NCBI GenBank assembly: GCA_037367355.1
Contig: CM074705.1
Coordinates: 1,922,001 to 1,986,000, forward strand
Direction of reading: 5' to 3'
Origin: Neoscytalidium dimidiatum
Taxonomy: Eukaryota > Ascomycota > Dothideomycetes > Botryosphaeriales > Botryosphaeriaceae
DNA length: 64,000 nucleotides
Shown: positions 1-11,256 of the stretch, piece by piece
Numbering within the stretch: position 1 is the first letter of the stretch
Layout of the letters: each line of letters begins with the position of its first letter
Notes under the pieces: generated by a model
Told to the model about the DNA's origin: nothing
Database searches by the model: none
The model's input: only the letters and a program-made list of their open reading frames with translations
Position numbers and translations under genes: made by a program

Positions 1-1680
1 GTTATTTTTAATTCGTACGTTAGAAGAGAATAGAAATAATATTTCTTTTAATACGAAGCTTTTTCTCTTCTAGCTATCTTATAGTAGGCTATTTTTAGTC
101 TAAATTAATAGAATTTATTCTATTAGACGGTATTTTATATAGGCTATTACTTTAAAGATAGTTTCGAAGATATTTTTACTTAGAAATAAATTCTAGTAGT
201 CCTATTTAGCTTTTCAAATAGAGAAGAAGTATTCGTTTTAGATTTTTAGAAAGTCTTACTTATTTACGAGCTTTAGTAAGCGTTATATAAGCCGCGTTTA
301 TTATTTAAGATTTTCTTAAACCTCTATTAAAGTAGAATTCTACTAGGGTTTAGCTTAGGCTAGCGGGGTAGTTTTTAAAATAGCTTAGTCTACTATTTAC
401 TATATAAGATTAGTTAGAAATTCTTCTAGTTTTTCTAATAGAAAGACTTCTTTTAAGCGGTCTTTTAGAATTTCTAGGCTAAAATCTTTATTTTCTTCTT
501 TTAGAATAGCTAGCTATAGACGTAGCTTTTCTATAAAGTTTAAGGCTTTCTCTTTAAAGATTTTAGAGAATTTTTTCTAATTAGCCTTATCGTAGTTAAA
601 TTTAAATTACTTAGATTTCTTCTAGTTTATTCGTTTATTTAATTAGATTTAAAATAAAATAAGAAAATAGTCGGATTTAATAGATTCGAGTATTTACTAG
701 TCTATTATTTTATTCGTTAGCTTTTAGCTAGAGAGTATTAGATCTATTACTATAGATCTATCTAAGTTTAGCTAATAGAAAGTATCTTCTTCTAGCGTAT
801 TTAGTAGGTCTAGATTATTAGATTTAATCTAATTAATTAGGGCGGAGACTCTATTTAAGTAGAGGAATCTTAGATTCTACTACGGATAATAAATATTAAA
901 GTTCCTAACTATAATACTAGAGAATTCTAGCTATTAGTAGTCTAGAATACGTTCTAACGTATAGAGGGAATTTTCGATTTCTTATTTCTTTTAGTTATAT
1001 AAATTAAAGAGGTAGAATTAGCTTTTTTCCTCTATTATTTTAAATTTATATATATAATAGTTTATAATAGTATAATTCTTTTAAATTTTACTAATAGTAT
1101 ATTAGTAGTCTATTAAAAATAATAGTCTAAAGTTTATTTATTTATTAACTAGTATATATTATTAATAGTAAGTAGATAAATAGATAGTATCTAGATAGAT
1201 AGTAATTAAATAACTTAACTATTATCTATATTTAATAGAATTATAGAAAAGAAATAATAGATAAAGCGATCTATAAGAATTATATAGTAGATAGAAAGTT
1301 AATAAAAGAACGAAAAGACTTAGATTTATAAATAGATAATTTAATAGAGAGGAGGTTTCTATTAGCTAGTCTTAGTTAGAGTTTTATTCTCTATTTAGCC
1401 GCTAGAGTTTTATTAGCGATACGCTAGTAGTCTTCTATCTACGATAGTCTATAGACTATCTATCTATTTATAGTCTAACGTTTAATATAATCCGCCTTAT
1501 AATAGTAGATCGCTATCTAGATAGATAATAATTAGATATATATACGCACTTATTAAGATCTTTATTTCTAATTTATAAATTCTACTACCTAATAAATTAA
1601 TAGTAAAAAAAGAGATATATAATAGATACTAAATATCTATAATATTATTTAATATAAATAATCGGGTATATAACGGGAGA
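1..1680 (-). mobile_element. RIP-mutated Tad-like LINE retrotransposon, partial
   Basis: This is the remnant of a non-LTR retrotransposon ORF2, read leftwards and cut by the window edge. From about 1140 down to 1 one frame runs without frameshift, interrupted only by TAA and TAG, which stand where Trp or Gln would be expected. Endonuclease/exonuclease/phosphatase motifs remain: NFNIYYP followed by two stops at 872-906 (normally DFN-HHP-WW), a VIDL block near 741-775, and SDYF near 664-678 (normally SDH). An AKP-stop-stop-N motif near 325-380 matches the AKPWW linker that precedes the reverse transcriptase in Tad-type elements; the reverse transcriptase lies outside the window. I count two CpA (215, 1547) and no TpG in the whole segment, the signature of RIP acting on both strands. 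1140-1680 has the same composition but no protein I recognise. The element is dead. Confidence 0.85.
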
Positions 1681-2223
1681 GCATATATCGCGAGCGATAA
1701 GAAGAAAATTAAGTGAGATGTCCGATTATAAACAGACAGTGGTGAATAGTAGAGAGACAAGCACGACGATAGGACCGCCAACGCCGAGAAGCAGATAACT
1801 AAAGGAGGACCAGGCAGACAGTTAAAGCTATCTTGCATACTTTTTTATAAGAGCAGAGCGGACGACAAAGTCCGCGCACTATAAAGGAAAAGTGGTGACC
1901 GTCTGGTACGTGCTGCGCCCGTGGCAGTAGGATCCAGAGATCAACTCTGGCGAGCCGTTGTCGAGCCGCGAAAAATGAGACAAAAGGGAGAGTCAAGTAC
2001 GTTACCAAGCATCATGTGGAAGACTTCGGTACGTGCGTAGCAACAAAAAAGGAGACGCGTTTGCCGTAAGAGAGCGTAGTTGGTGGAACGTTCCGATCCG
2101 TGGTCGTTGTCGGTCATGCCCGCCAAGTTCCAGAGCGAGATTCCATGCAATCAAAATCCGAGACATCAAATAAGCCATTTCTTCCTCCTCGATCCTCACC
2201 AGCCACGCATCGATCTGGTCCTC
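1681..2223. other. Spacer between RIP block and apsA
   Basis: Base composition returns to normal exactly here: CpA and TpG reappear from 1682 onwards. No convincing gene is present. The right part probably holds the 3' untranslated region of apsA. Confidence 0.6.
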
Positions 2224-5200
2224 CTAAAAGCCCCTGAAGAGATCGCTGCCCTGCTCGCTCGAGTATTTGCCACTTGCCTGACTCGGAGCCCTGCTAGGCA
2301 CCTCCGATCCCGTCGTCCCGCTTTTCACGCTCCATTGGCTATTCTTGCGGTACTGCCGCGCGGCGGACTTCTCCCTGAAGCTCGGAGCCAGGCCCGGGAA
2401 TCCGCCACCAGGGAAGCGGCTGTCCTGGCTCAGCCGCGGCTCGACGAACGCCTCCATGCGCACCGTGCCGGAAGCTGCATCGAAGAATTCACGACGTGTC
2501 CCCGCAGCGGTCGCTGCACTGCTGCTGGCTTCGGATGTGCGTCTGCTCGGGTTGTAAATACTGCTGGGCACTGATGGGGGAATGTTGGCGCCTCCTGGCG
2601 AATACATTTCGGACATGCCGACGCTGGAAGCTGCCGATGAGTACGAGGACGTGGGAATCGGCGGCGGGACAGCAGAGGAGGAATGCACTGCGTGGTTGTG
2701 CGAAAAACTACGAGTAAATGGATTGCCAGGAATAGGGGGTGGGACAGCCGCTTGTCTCGGAGATGTCATGCTCCTCTTGCGACCGTGGAAACGAGGAATG
2801 ACTGGCGGACTGGCGGCCTCGGAGACAGGAGACTGCGAAGGTTGGCCCTCGTATATCGGTTCCGCGCGGTTGGTATAGCTCTTCGCCCCAGACTGGTTCT
2901 GTTTTGCGAGGCGCACCGAGTTTGTGATGGGCCGACGTCCAAGGGCAGCAGTAGAGCGTTTCGTCTGCGGTGACTCTTCTGCTGGAGCGGTGGGAAGATG
3001 GTTGAGGTCGGGGACAGCTTGCGAGGAGTGCGCGAGGAAGGAGAGAGCGGTCAGCCATAGGTAATGGCGCTCGGCTGAAGGTGCAGTAAACTTCAGAGCA
3101 CGGGCAGGGGTCAAGATGAGAATGGATCGATTGAAGACGGGCTGAACTCCGACACCCTTAGGTGCAGGAGTATCATCCTTGACGTCGAGGACAGATTGGA
3201 TTTGCACTAGAAAGTCAGCTGGAAGTGAACAAGGCTCGGGGAGTATCTACTTACACTTGCGACCCGTCTTACCAAGCAGCGCGGTACCAGAAGTGGGCTG
3301 TTTGCTGCTCCACATAATTGCACGCTCGTACGGCGAAATCCAAACCCATCGTTTGTGTCTTATGCTGCTTCCGCCGGTTCCATCATCCTTCCCGAATTCC
3401 GGTGTCACAGCATCAGCCACGCCGAATGACCTGCGACCGCGAACGTATTTCCATAGCCATTCACCCACCATGGTGGCTGCAATGGCGTCCACAACGCTGA
3501 CCGATTGGACGGAGCTCGCTGCTGACTGGTTGCTGTTCGTGACGGCGGTACTGACGGCGGTACTGACGGACGGTTGACGGCCATGGTGGCGCGAAGCATA
3601 TGCCTGGTATGGAGAGGTAACACGATCGCGAGGCAGCGGCGGCACATCCTTGGGCTCTTCAGGAGAGGTCAATGACGATTGCGGGAGTGGCGGGGATTTG
3701 CTCCGTTGCCGTCCGTCCCGCCGGATGACAGCGGCAGAACGGACCTTGCGTAAACTATCCTGCCTGGCGTGCTGCTGGTGGCGCGAACGACGACCTGAGA
3801 ACATGTTGCTGCTCCGCGGCGTCGGACTCTGAGAACCCTCGCTCTTACTGAGCGGTACTTTTCGAGAGCTTGACCTCGTGGGCACAGGGAATGGCGGTGG
3901 CTTAGGCTTATCAAGTGTCTTGCTGGAACTGGCCTCTCCAAGAGCTGGACTGGGCGATCGTCGGTCGTGAGCAGATATCCCACTCTGCATCAAAGCGCAG
4001 CGACGAACGCTTGGTTGCTTGCGGAGCGATCCAGCCCTGACGGGTTTTTCAACCTTTGCTGGTTTCTCGTAGGAGGATCTCTTCTCTGCGGAATGCCGTT
4101 TCTCGATCGATGACCGCTTTTCGTAAGAAGACCGCTTGGAGTTCGGCTCCTTCTCCTCTGGCACAGGGGTCGGAGGTTTGTTGAACATGCGCCCGTACTT
4201 GACTGCCCTGATAACCACTGCCTGGCCTCTGTATTCCTCATCATCGCTCGATCCCTCCTCATCCGCTGCAGCATCCTCATCGGAACTTGCTCCGTCGAAG
4301 CCGGCGAACAAGCTGCTGGTCCTGAATGGTCGCCTTATGCCATCTGTGCTCTCCTGCGTGAGCGGACCATCATCGTTGTTGCCAGGGTACTTGTCTTGAG
4401 TTGCCTGAACGGCAGTAGACCGCATTGATTTGAATAACTCTTGTGTGGATGGAAGCAAGGGGGACTTCCCCTTCTCCTCAAAAGGTTTAGCGAGTACGGG
4501 CTGCGCTTTCTTCTCATCCTGTGTCGGCGTTCCTGGCTTCGAGGAGATAGCTGAAGGAAGGAGGTGCGGTGGCAGTTTGGCGGTTCGTGGGTCGATCCTA
4601 ATAGGCTCAGTCTGCATTGAAGTGTCCCGCATGTTACCGACCAAGTCAGGACCGGTCTGGGAGGCGGCACTCTTAGTGTTCGGAGGCAGCACGGCATGCT
4701 TCGGAGAAGGGGGGGTAGACCCAGGAGGATGTATCGCGATTTGAGGAATGGCAATCGGTGCAGGCAATGATGCCCGAGGAGGAGACTGAGGAGGCTCTAC
4801 TCTGACTTCAGGCAACGATTCAGATTGGGAATCTATCCGGGCCTCCGTTTGCGTAGAAGCTGATGTCGTCTGCGGTTTTGGCTCAGGAGCCGAAGGTTCG
4901 GCTGGAGACTGCGGGAGTACTACCGTTGGGGTTTCCGGTGGGCTCAAAGGCTGGCCCAGGGTCTGACACGATGTCGAGACCATCAACCCCGACCTACGTT
5001 GGGAGGACACTAACTCCTTTTCTCTGTGGGTTTCGGAAGGGGGTGCTGAAACACGCTTTTTCCTTTGATTTGCTTCCACATCCATAGCAGCCATAATATG
5101 ACCACTGCTCCTCGCCGCGGTAATCTGCTGGGCAGTGACTCTGGGTGACGGAGGAGGAGAGGGCTGGACGCCTGTATCGACGTACTCGATGCGCTTCCAT

Positions 5201-6468
5201 TCGATCTCAGCCTCCCGTTTCGGCTCCACCTTCTGTTCAGGACGTGTCGCAACGACCGTGTCGAATGATTCTTGACGCTTAGGTTCATGAAGGGACTCAA
5301 GGCTGTCTTCGTGTAATGTGGTATTATCCATCGAAGATGACAGATCCCTATCGGGCTCGCTTGGTGTCGGGGTAGTCCTCTCTCGGTCTTCGATCATAAT
5401 ACCGAGCATCTTTCTTGCCTTCTCGTCAGGAATTGAGGAAGCTCTAGCTTCCATCAATTTTCGGGCGCGAATCTCATGCTCAGTGTAGTCATCAGAATCA
5501 AGCTCCAGCTCTTCGAGATCCTCGTCCTCCTCATCAAATGCGAGCTCGTCGGCAAGACTCAAGCCGTGAGAGAGCTTTGCATGTGCCTCTGACCCAATGG
5601 TGAGAACCGATGCTCGGTAGCCACGAGGACCGAAGCTCCGTACGCTCCTCGCGCTCCCGCTGCTCTGGTTTCGCCTGTGTCGACCCTTTTTCGGAGATGA
5701 CTGGATGCTAGCAGTATCGCTCTCGTGGCCGTTCACTCCGTCTTTGCCGTCTCCTTCAGCTTGCGCCTCGGCCGCTGCTTGTTGCGCAGCAAGTTCCTCG
5801 AGGACAGCTTTCAATCGCGTCTCGGTGACATGTAGACGGCGCTCAAGGGATCGTTTGTCGTTTTCCCAAGCGTCCTTATCTTTCTGCCAGAGATCTTGCG
5901 TGCGGTCCGAGGCATCGACTTCACTCCTGGCCTTCTTTTGGGTTGCTTCGAGCTTAGTCTTTAACTGTTCATTGTCGGCTTTGACCCGATCTCGTTCCTT
6001 GGCCAACTCCTCGAGAGCGGACAGCGTGTTGGTCTCCAATTGTTGAATTTGGCGCTTTGCGGAGCGGCTTTCCCTTAAGCTCGTGGACAGCTTGTCATTG
6101 AGGGTTTCGTTCTCTTCCTTGGTCGAGTGCAGATCTGTTTCCAGGTCCTCGATTACGCGGTGCTTGGAGTCTAGCTCTCGACGCAGGTTGAGGATCTCGG
6201 CGACGAGATTAGCATGCAACGTTGGCGTGAAGCGGCGCGGATCCAGGATGGAAATGTTCTCGTCATTGGCTGGGTCATCCGAGGTGAAATCGGATGGCGG
6301 AGGAGCAGGCGAGGCCTGCGATAGGTCACCGAGAGACGATGGGGTTCCATGTCGAGAGGAGCGTCTTGACGTTGAAGGCTGAGGGGTCATGAATGGAGTT
6401 TCGGTAGGCGTTGGCAGCGAATTGGCTGCCATTGAGGACTCCTGATCAGAAAAGTACTCGGTCACCAT
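2224..6468 (-). CDS. apsA: ApsA/Num1-like cortical nuclear-migration protein
   Basis: Cortical anchor that binds the plasma membrane and helps dynein and microtubules position nuclei; the family is ApsA of Aspergillus, Num1 of yeast and Mcp5 of fission yeast. There are two exons, 6468-3255 and 3206-2224, around a 48-nt intron (donor gtaagt, acceptor ttctag); the product is 1,398 residues. A Ser/Pro-rich head is followed by a long coiled coil (about residues 87-240), a disordered acidic and Ser/Pro-rich middle, and a C-terminal PH domain of the Mcp5/Num1 type (about 1001-1133; WVWISPYERAIMWSSKQP then SVLDVKDDTP), interrupted by the intron. A Ser-rich tail of about 260 residues follows. The PH domain is expected to bind phosphoinositides. 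The start is the first ATG of the frame, at 6468; a further upstream exon cannot be excluded. Its 3' end lies about 540 bases from a RIP-destroyed transposon, yet the gene itself looks intact. Confidence 0.9.
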
Positions 6469-7311
6469 GGTGACAGGAGGGCTGCAGAGGCGGTAGCGGT
6501 CCTAATACTATCGGACCCCGGCCGGTCACCACGCCCCGTTGCAAGTGAAATCTGGACTGCCCAAGACTTAGCGGGTCTGAAACATGACTGCGCGTAAGGT
6601 TAGCGTGGTCGGTCCTATACGGCAGGGAGAGACCTTGCTGTTGAGCAATGACGCGTGATCACATACTTTTGGAGGTAAGCTTATATTTACAAGAACTCCT
6701 TTCAATGCAAGATGAAACGACCGGCAGGCTGAGTCGGGAACTGCCGGACGGTGAGCGGGTCGGCGCCGTATTTGACAGGAGGATCCCCTTGGACGAGAAA
6801 CGTGCGGCTCTTGCAGGCGGCGATTGCGGGGTGCCAGGGCAGCAATGAGTGGAGAGATAGAGAGCAAAGGAAATGCAGTGCGGGTGTCAATGCTGTGCTA
6901 CCCCGGAACTGTCAGCAGGCGCCACTGGGGGGTGGGAGAGCTCGGGCGAGGGCCGGGTGGTGTGAGACTCGGCGCGATGGTGGCACGCGTGAAGAAGCGG
7001 CGCAAGAAGCAGTGGGACAAGGCGTACAGGTAGGTATGTATGTAGATCGGGCGCAATGGCAGCGGCTGAATGAGGCCACCAACTCGGAGGGAATGCACGA
7101 AGAAGGCGGGCTAAGATGAGCAGCGCATTGAAGAGCGAACGAAAACGGGCGTGACAGAGATGCGCGGCCAGGAAACACGATGCTTTTGTCCGAGGGGACG
7201 CGAGGCAAGGCAGGGCGAGAGAAGGAGGGTCGTGCAGAAGGGAGGGTCTGCCAGAGGCGTGGAGAGGGTTCTTGACGCGCGAGGGGAGATGCTGATCCAT
7301 GACGGTTTATT

Positions 7312-7325
7312 GGGGGGGGGGGGGG
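7312..7325 (+). repeat. G14 homopolymer
   Basis: Fourteen consecutive G between a T at 7311 and TTTCC, in the apsA-CNS1 intergenic region. Such runs can form quadruplexes and are prone to length errors in sequencing. Confidence 0.9.
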
Positions 7326-7983
7326 TTTCCCTGGCGCAGCACCGGCGCGACAGGGGAGCTCTCACGGCGATAGGCGTGCGGAGGACGTGCGGCGCGAGAA
7401 GGGCACGAAATTATTGCGGCAGGACGTTGGAGAGCAGAGAGCACAGAGCGGCCCCGCTTCGCAGAAGATCCATCCCGCCAGCAGTGTGGCGCTCAGGCTC
7501 AGGGGCACGAGGTTAGCATGAGCCGGCTCCCGCAGCCCAGCAACCAGCTGCAGCGCTGCCGCTCCGTGCGAGCTGGCGGCGCGCAGCTGTGCCGGTGCCG
7601 GCCCTGTTGCAGCAGTTGGCGCGGCGTGCGGAGGCGCGACGGACGGCCGACGGACGGCGCGCGCCGCTGTTGGTGTTGCTACGGCATCGTCGCTCGAGAC
7701 GCGCTTGCTCGAGGCGTGGTGTCGTGGCGTCGCGGCGTCGCGAGCGCGCGCTGGGGGCAGCAGGCGGTGCGTCGGCTGTGCTGGAGAGCACCGGGCAGGC
7801 GAAGGCAGGCGTCGGACGCACCGGCGATCGCGGGCGGAGAAGGTTGTGCGTGGGCACTGGACGACGATGGCTGCTGCAGCTGCAGTGCGCAGCGCGGGCT
7901 GGTGGGCTCTTGGTGGGCTCCTGCAGCGGCGGGCGGCAGCGCGCCCACACTGTCGGGAAGCTCGAGCGCAAGCTTCCACGCCT

Positions 7984-8090
7984 ACTGTACATAGTACCGT
8001 GTACTGTGGACTGTGTACTGCGTGCGCCCACACCCCATGTCCATGCCCCATGCCCCATGCCCAATTTGCCTATTGTATGCCCATGCCCCC
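7984..8090 (+). repeat. Imperfect direct repeats (TACTGTG then CCCATGC)
   Basis: A stretch of variants of GTACTGTG (7985-8020) runs straight into five or more copies of CCATGCCC-like units (8034-8090). The tract is non-coding and its role is unknown; it could be slippage-derived or a binding-site cluster. Confidence 0.6.
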
Positions 8091-8844
8091 CCGTCGTCTG
8101 GCACCCGGGCTCAGCTGCACGTCGCGCCGTCGCCGTCACATCACAGCCTGCCGTCACTATCAGCAAATTGAAGGGCAGGCCCTGAGGGCTGACGCATCCC
8201 GCGACTCCCCGCCCGCAGCCAATCGTCCAGAGGCTGCCAGGAACCACCCGCAGACCCCCGCCGCCTCATTCACAGTTCCTCGCTTGGCTTGCTGCATGTT
8301 GCACTCGGTAGCGACGCCGTATTTTAGCAGATTGCGCGCCCGCTCGCAGATCGCCAAGCCCCGCGTGTGCGCCGCGCAGCTGTACGCAGTCAGTAGCTCC
8401 TCGGGACGCCAGCTGTCACTCACTCGCAGCGCCCTCGTCACCAACAAGCTCCGGCGCTGCCGCCATGCACAAGCCCCGTCCAGACCTTCCTGCAGCCATC
8501 CTGCTTCCCACCGTCCCGTCTCCCCGCAGCCGGCGATGCGGCTGACGGCGACGAGATTGCTCCGTGTCAGCATGAGACGTGCGGCCTTGGCAGCACATGG
8601 CTGTCCGGCGAGTGATCTGCCGCCGTCGCGTCGCGGATCCGGAGCCGTGAGCCGGATATTATCATTCTGGCACGAATTCCAAAAATCTCCTTCGTACGCG
8701 AGATGGGTGCTGTCTGCCTGGAACCGCTGAGCCTCCCGCGTCGGAGCCCAACTGTTGTATGGCCTCGCGAGCCTTAGATCTACGCTATCGCGATCGACAG
8801 TAACGTAATGCCGTGTGCATTAGCGGATCCCCGAATGCGGAGGG

Positions 8845-8852
8845 TATAAAAG
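8845..8852 (+). promoter_or_regulatory. TATA-like box
   Basis: TATAAAAG on the plus strand, about 870 bases before the CNS1 start codon. That is too far for a simple CNS1 core promoter unless the leader is long or spliced. It could serve an unannotated transcript. It rests on motif sequence alone. Confidence 0.3.
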
Positions 8853-9713
8853 ACGACATAAAGGACGCTGCGCTGTCGGGGAGCCCTATCGGACTACGCG
8901 AAATGGCTCCTCCCGCCGGATTTATGCCGCACGCCTTGTTTGTGCAAGCGGCTATGCTGCGGCGTGAGAAACGCCTCGGGTCCAGCTTCTAGGGTGCCGT
9001 CTTGGACCAGTATAGAAATTGTTCTGTAATGATCCTCGATTGTCGCAAGCGCGAGGGGACAGGCGGGTGTGCAGCAGCAGTTTGACGCACAGCGGAGGAC
9101 ACGATCCACGTTATCCGACATCCGCCGAGTACGACGCGAGCAGGGAGCATCCATCGAGTCCAATCTGCGCAGATGCTCCCAGCCCTGACTCTTGGTGCTC
9201 TGCCGACGACGATCTGCCGTGCTATCAATGGCACGGAGAAGGTTCGAGCTCTGCAGCCATGCCGTCAAGTGTTCGCAGCGCGAAGACTGGGATGTGGCTG
9301 GAGCGGAAGCGGACTGCCGGCGTGGCTACCGGGGAGCAAGGCAGGGGGAACAGGCAAAGGACGGGGGAAAGGCAAAGAACGAAGGGCCAATGGGAGTTGT
9401 TGCGGGTGAGCTTCCCCGGCCGTTGTGTGCACGTCTCGCCGTTCCGCAACCGTCTCCGAATCCTTCGTGGATCACCCTGTGGGTTCCTGGGAGATTTCAT
9501 TGCAGCCTAAGGCCGAAATATCCGATCACCCCTTATCGATAACAAAATTTCAACGCCTCTACCAGTTTCCACCCACCCTGCCGCATCTAATGCTTTCAAT
9601 CCTAGACCGACTCGCGACCCGCGACCCACCTGAGCCTGGCGCCGCCCCTTGCGACTGCCGAACCGTAATTGCCTGCAGCGCCCCGACTCAACATTCCCGC
9701 CCGTACTGCCAAC

Positions 9714-11256
9714 ATGGGCCAGATTGAAGAGCTGCCCGACGACTTCGACGAGTCCCTCAATCTGAACGCCGCCGGCTCCACCCCTTCACCGCCGCTGTCA
9801 GACCTCCTCCGAGGCCCTGGTCCCGCCAATGTCCCGTCACTCGAGTCGGTGATCAATAATGCCACCCAGACAAAGGGCTCTTCCATGGCCGAGGAGCCTT
9901 CTGACGGGAAGACCACAGCTCCCAGGCCGCCCGCCATGACGGAAACTAGGTCCAAGACCGCGGAAGAGCTGCTGGCTGAGCTGAATCGGACGCCACTCTT
10001 CATGACGTCATTGGACGAGACGGACGGCCAAGGCGGCGAGAATGCAGCTTTGGAGGGGCTGAAGGCGCTGGCTTACGAGGGCACCAAGGCTGAGGTTGCG
10101 GGTAATTTCCGTGAGCAAGGAAATGAGTGTGCGCGTGCGAAGCAGTGGTTCGACGCCCGCGAATTCTACAACAAGGCTATTGCCGTTCTAAGGGGCCCGG
10201 CGAGGCCGCAGAATAACCAGGATGACGGAGTGCCAGACATAGATCTTGCTGATGGCCAGGAATTGGACCCTGAGGAGGAGGCCCGCAAGGAGAAACAAAT
10301 CGAGGAGGCTTCTTTGGTGAACAGAGCGCTGTGCAACCTGGAAATGAGTACGTCAACCTTGCTCGCTGCCCGAACAAATATGCGCCAAACGCCCTACCTG
10401 CGCCCTACCTGCGCAATGGTGCCCTTGCTATTATGGCTGAAGCACTTGTAGCGGAACTAATTGTGATCATGGTCGATTTCCTCAGAGCCAAACACTTAGG
10501 ATAGACTTCCCCGTGACCTTAGGCTGATCACATCTTCAAACAGGAAACTACCGTTCTTGCATACATGACTGCAAAGCTGCGCTGCTCGTGAACCCTTCCA
10601 ATGTCAAAGCATGGTATCGCAGTGCCAGTGCCTGCCTTGCTCTCGACAAGATTCCAGAAGCCGAGGACTCCTGCGCCCGGGGTTTAGCAATCGATGCCAG
10701 TAACGCAGCTCTTAAGGTTCTCAGGACTAAGATTGCAACACGCAAGAAACACCTCGAGGAGGCCGAACATAGGCGTAAGGAGCGGGAGGCAAAGAAGCGG
10801 AATGAAGAGAACGCCCTGCAATTAGCGCTCAGAGCGCGCAATATCAGGCTGCGTTCTACCGGCGCGGAACCAGAGATGGGCGATGCCAAAATCGCTTTGG
10901 CCGAGCCGCTCGACCCGTCTTCAGCCCTCTCATTTCCTGTCATTCTGCTCTACCCACTGCACGCGCAGAGTGACTTCATACAGGCTTGCAACGAGGCAGA
11001 CAGCCTGGGCCAGCACCTCGGGTATATTCTACCTGTGCCGTGGGACGAGGCTGGCGAGTACACTTACACAGACACCGAATGCTATTTGGAGACTTCTTCC
11101 GGTGGACTGATTAAGGCGGGCAAGAAAGTACCGCTTGGCAAACTGCTGGCAGGCGGCACCGTGGAGGTTGTTGATGGACTAGTGAAGGTCAACGTGGTGC
11201 CCAAAGCCAGAGCGCAAGAGTGGATTGCTGAATTCAAGAGGAGAAGGGGCCTTTGA
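9714..11256 (+). CDS. CNS1: Cns1/TTC4-type TPR Hsp90 co-chaperone
   Basis: Essential TPR co-chaperone that docks on the C-termini of Hsp90 and Hsp70; the family is Cns1 of yeast and TTC4 of man. Exons are 9714-10347 and 10544-11256; the 196-nt intron has donor gtacgt and a CTGAT branch just before acceptor aaacag. The product is 448 residues. A disordered Pro/Ser-rich N-terminus precedes the TPR block (first helix pair near NFREQGNECARAKQWFDARE, later NYRSCIHDCKAALLVNPSN and VKAWYRSA), a charged KEREAKKR helix, and a C-terminal wheel domain ending EWIAEFKRRRGL. The intron lies inside the TPR block. The start is the ATG at 9714, the first Met of the conserved sequence. It diverges from apsA across 3.2 kb, so co-regulation is unlikely. 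Confidence 0.93.

Larger units (their letters stand above)
6469..9713. other. 3.2 kb divergent intergenic region (apsA / CNS1)
   Basis: Both flanking genes read outwards, so this holds both promoters and 5' leaders. The middle (about 6900-8700) is very GC-rich with many overlapping open frames on both strands. Their Arg/Ala/Pro-rich translations look like composition artefacts, and I support none as a gene. It contains a 14-base G run, CCCATGC-type direct repeats and a TATA-like box at 8845. Confidence 0.6.

Noticed and set aside
7362..8247. Open frames of 200-340 codons on both strands
   Set aside because: They overlap each other in GC-rich sequence, are Arg/Ala/Pro/Ser-dominated, show no family pattern and no intron logic; typical composition artefacts.
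9225..9260. tRNA B-box-like GGTTCGAGCTC
   Set aside because: No matching A box, acceptor stem or anticodon arm around it.
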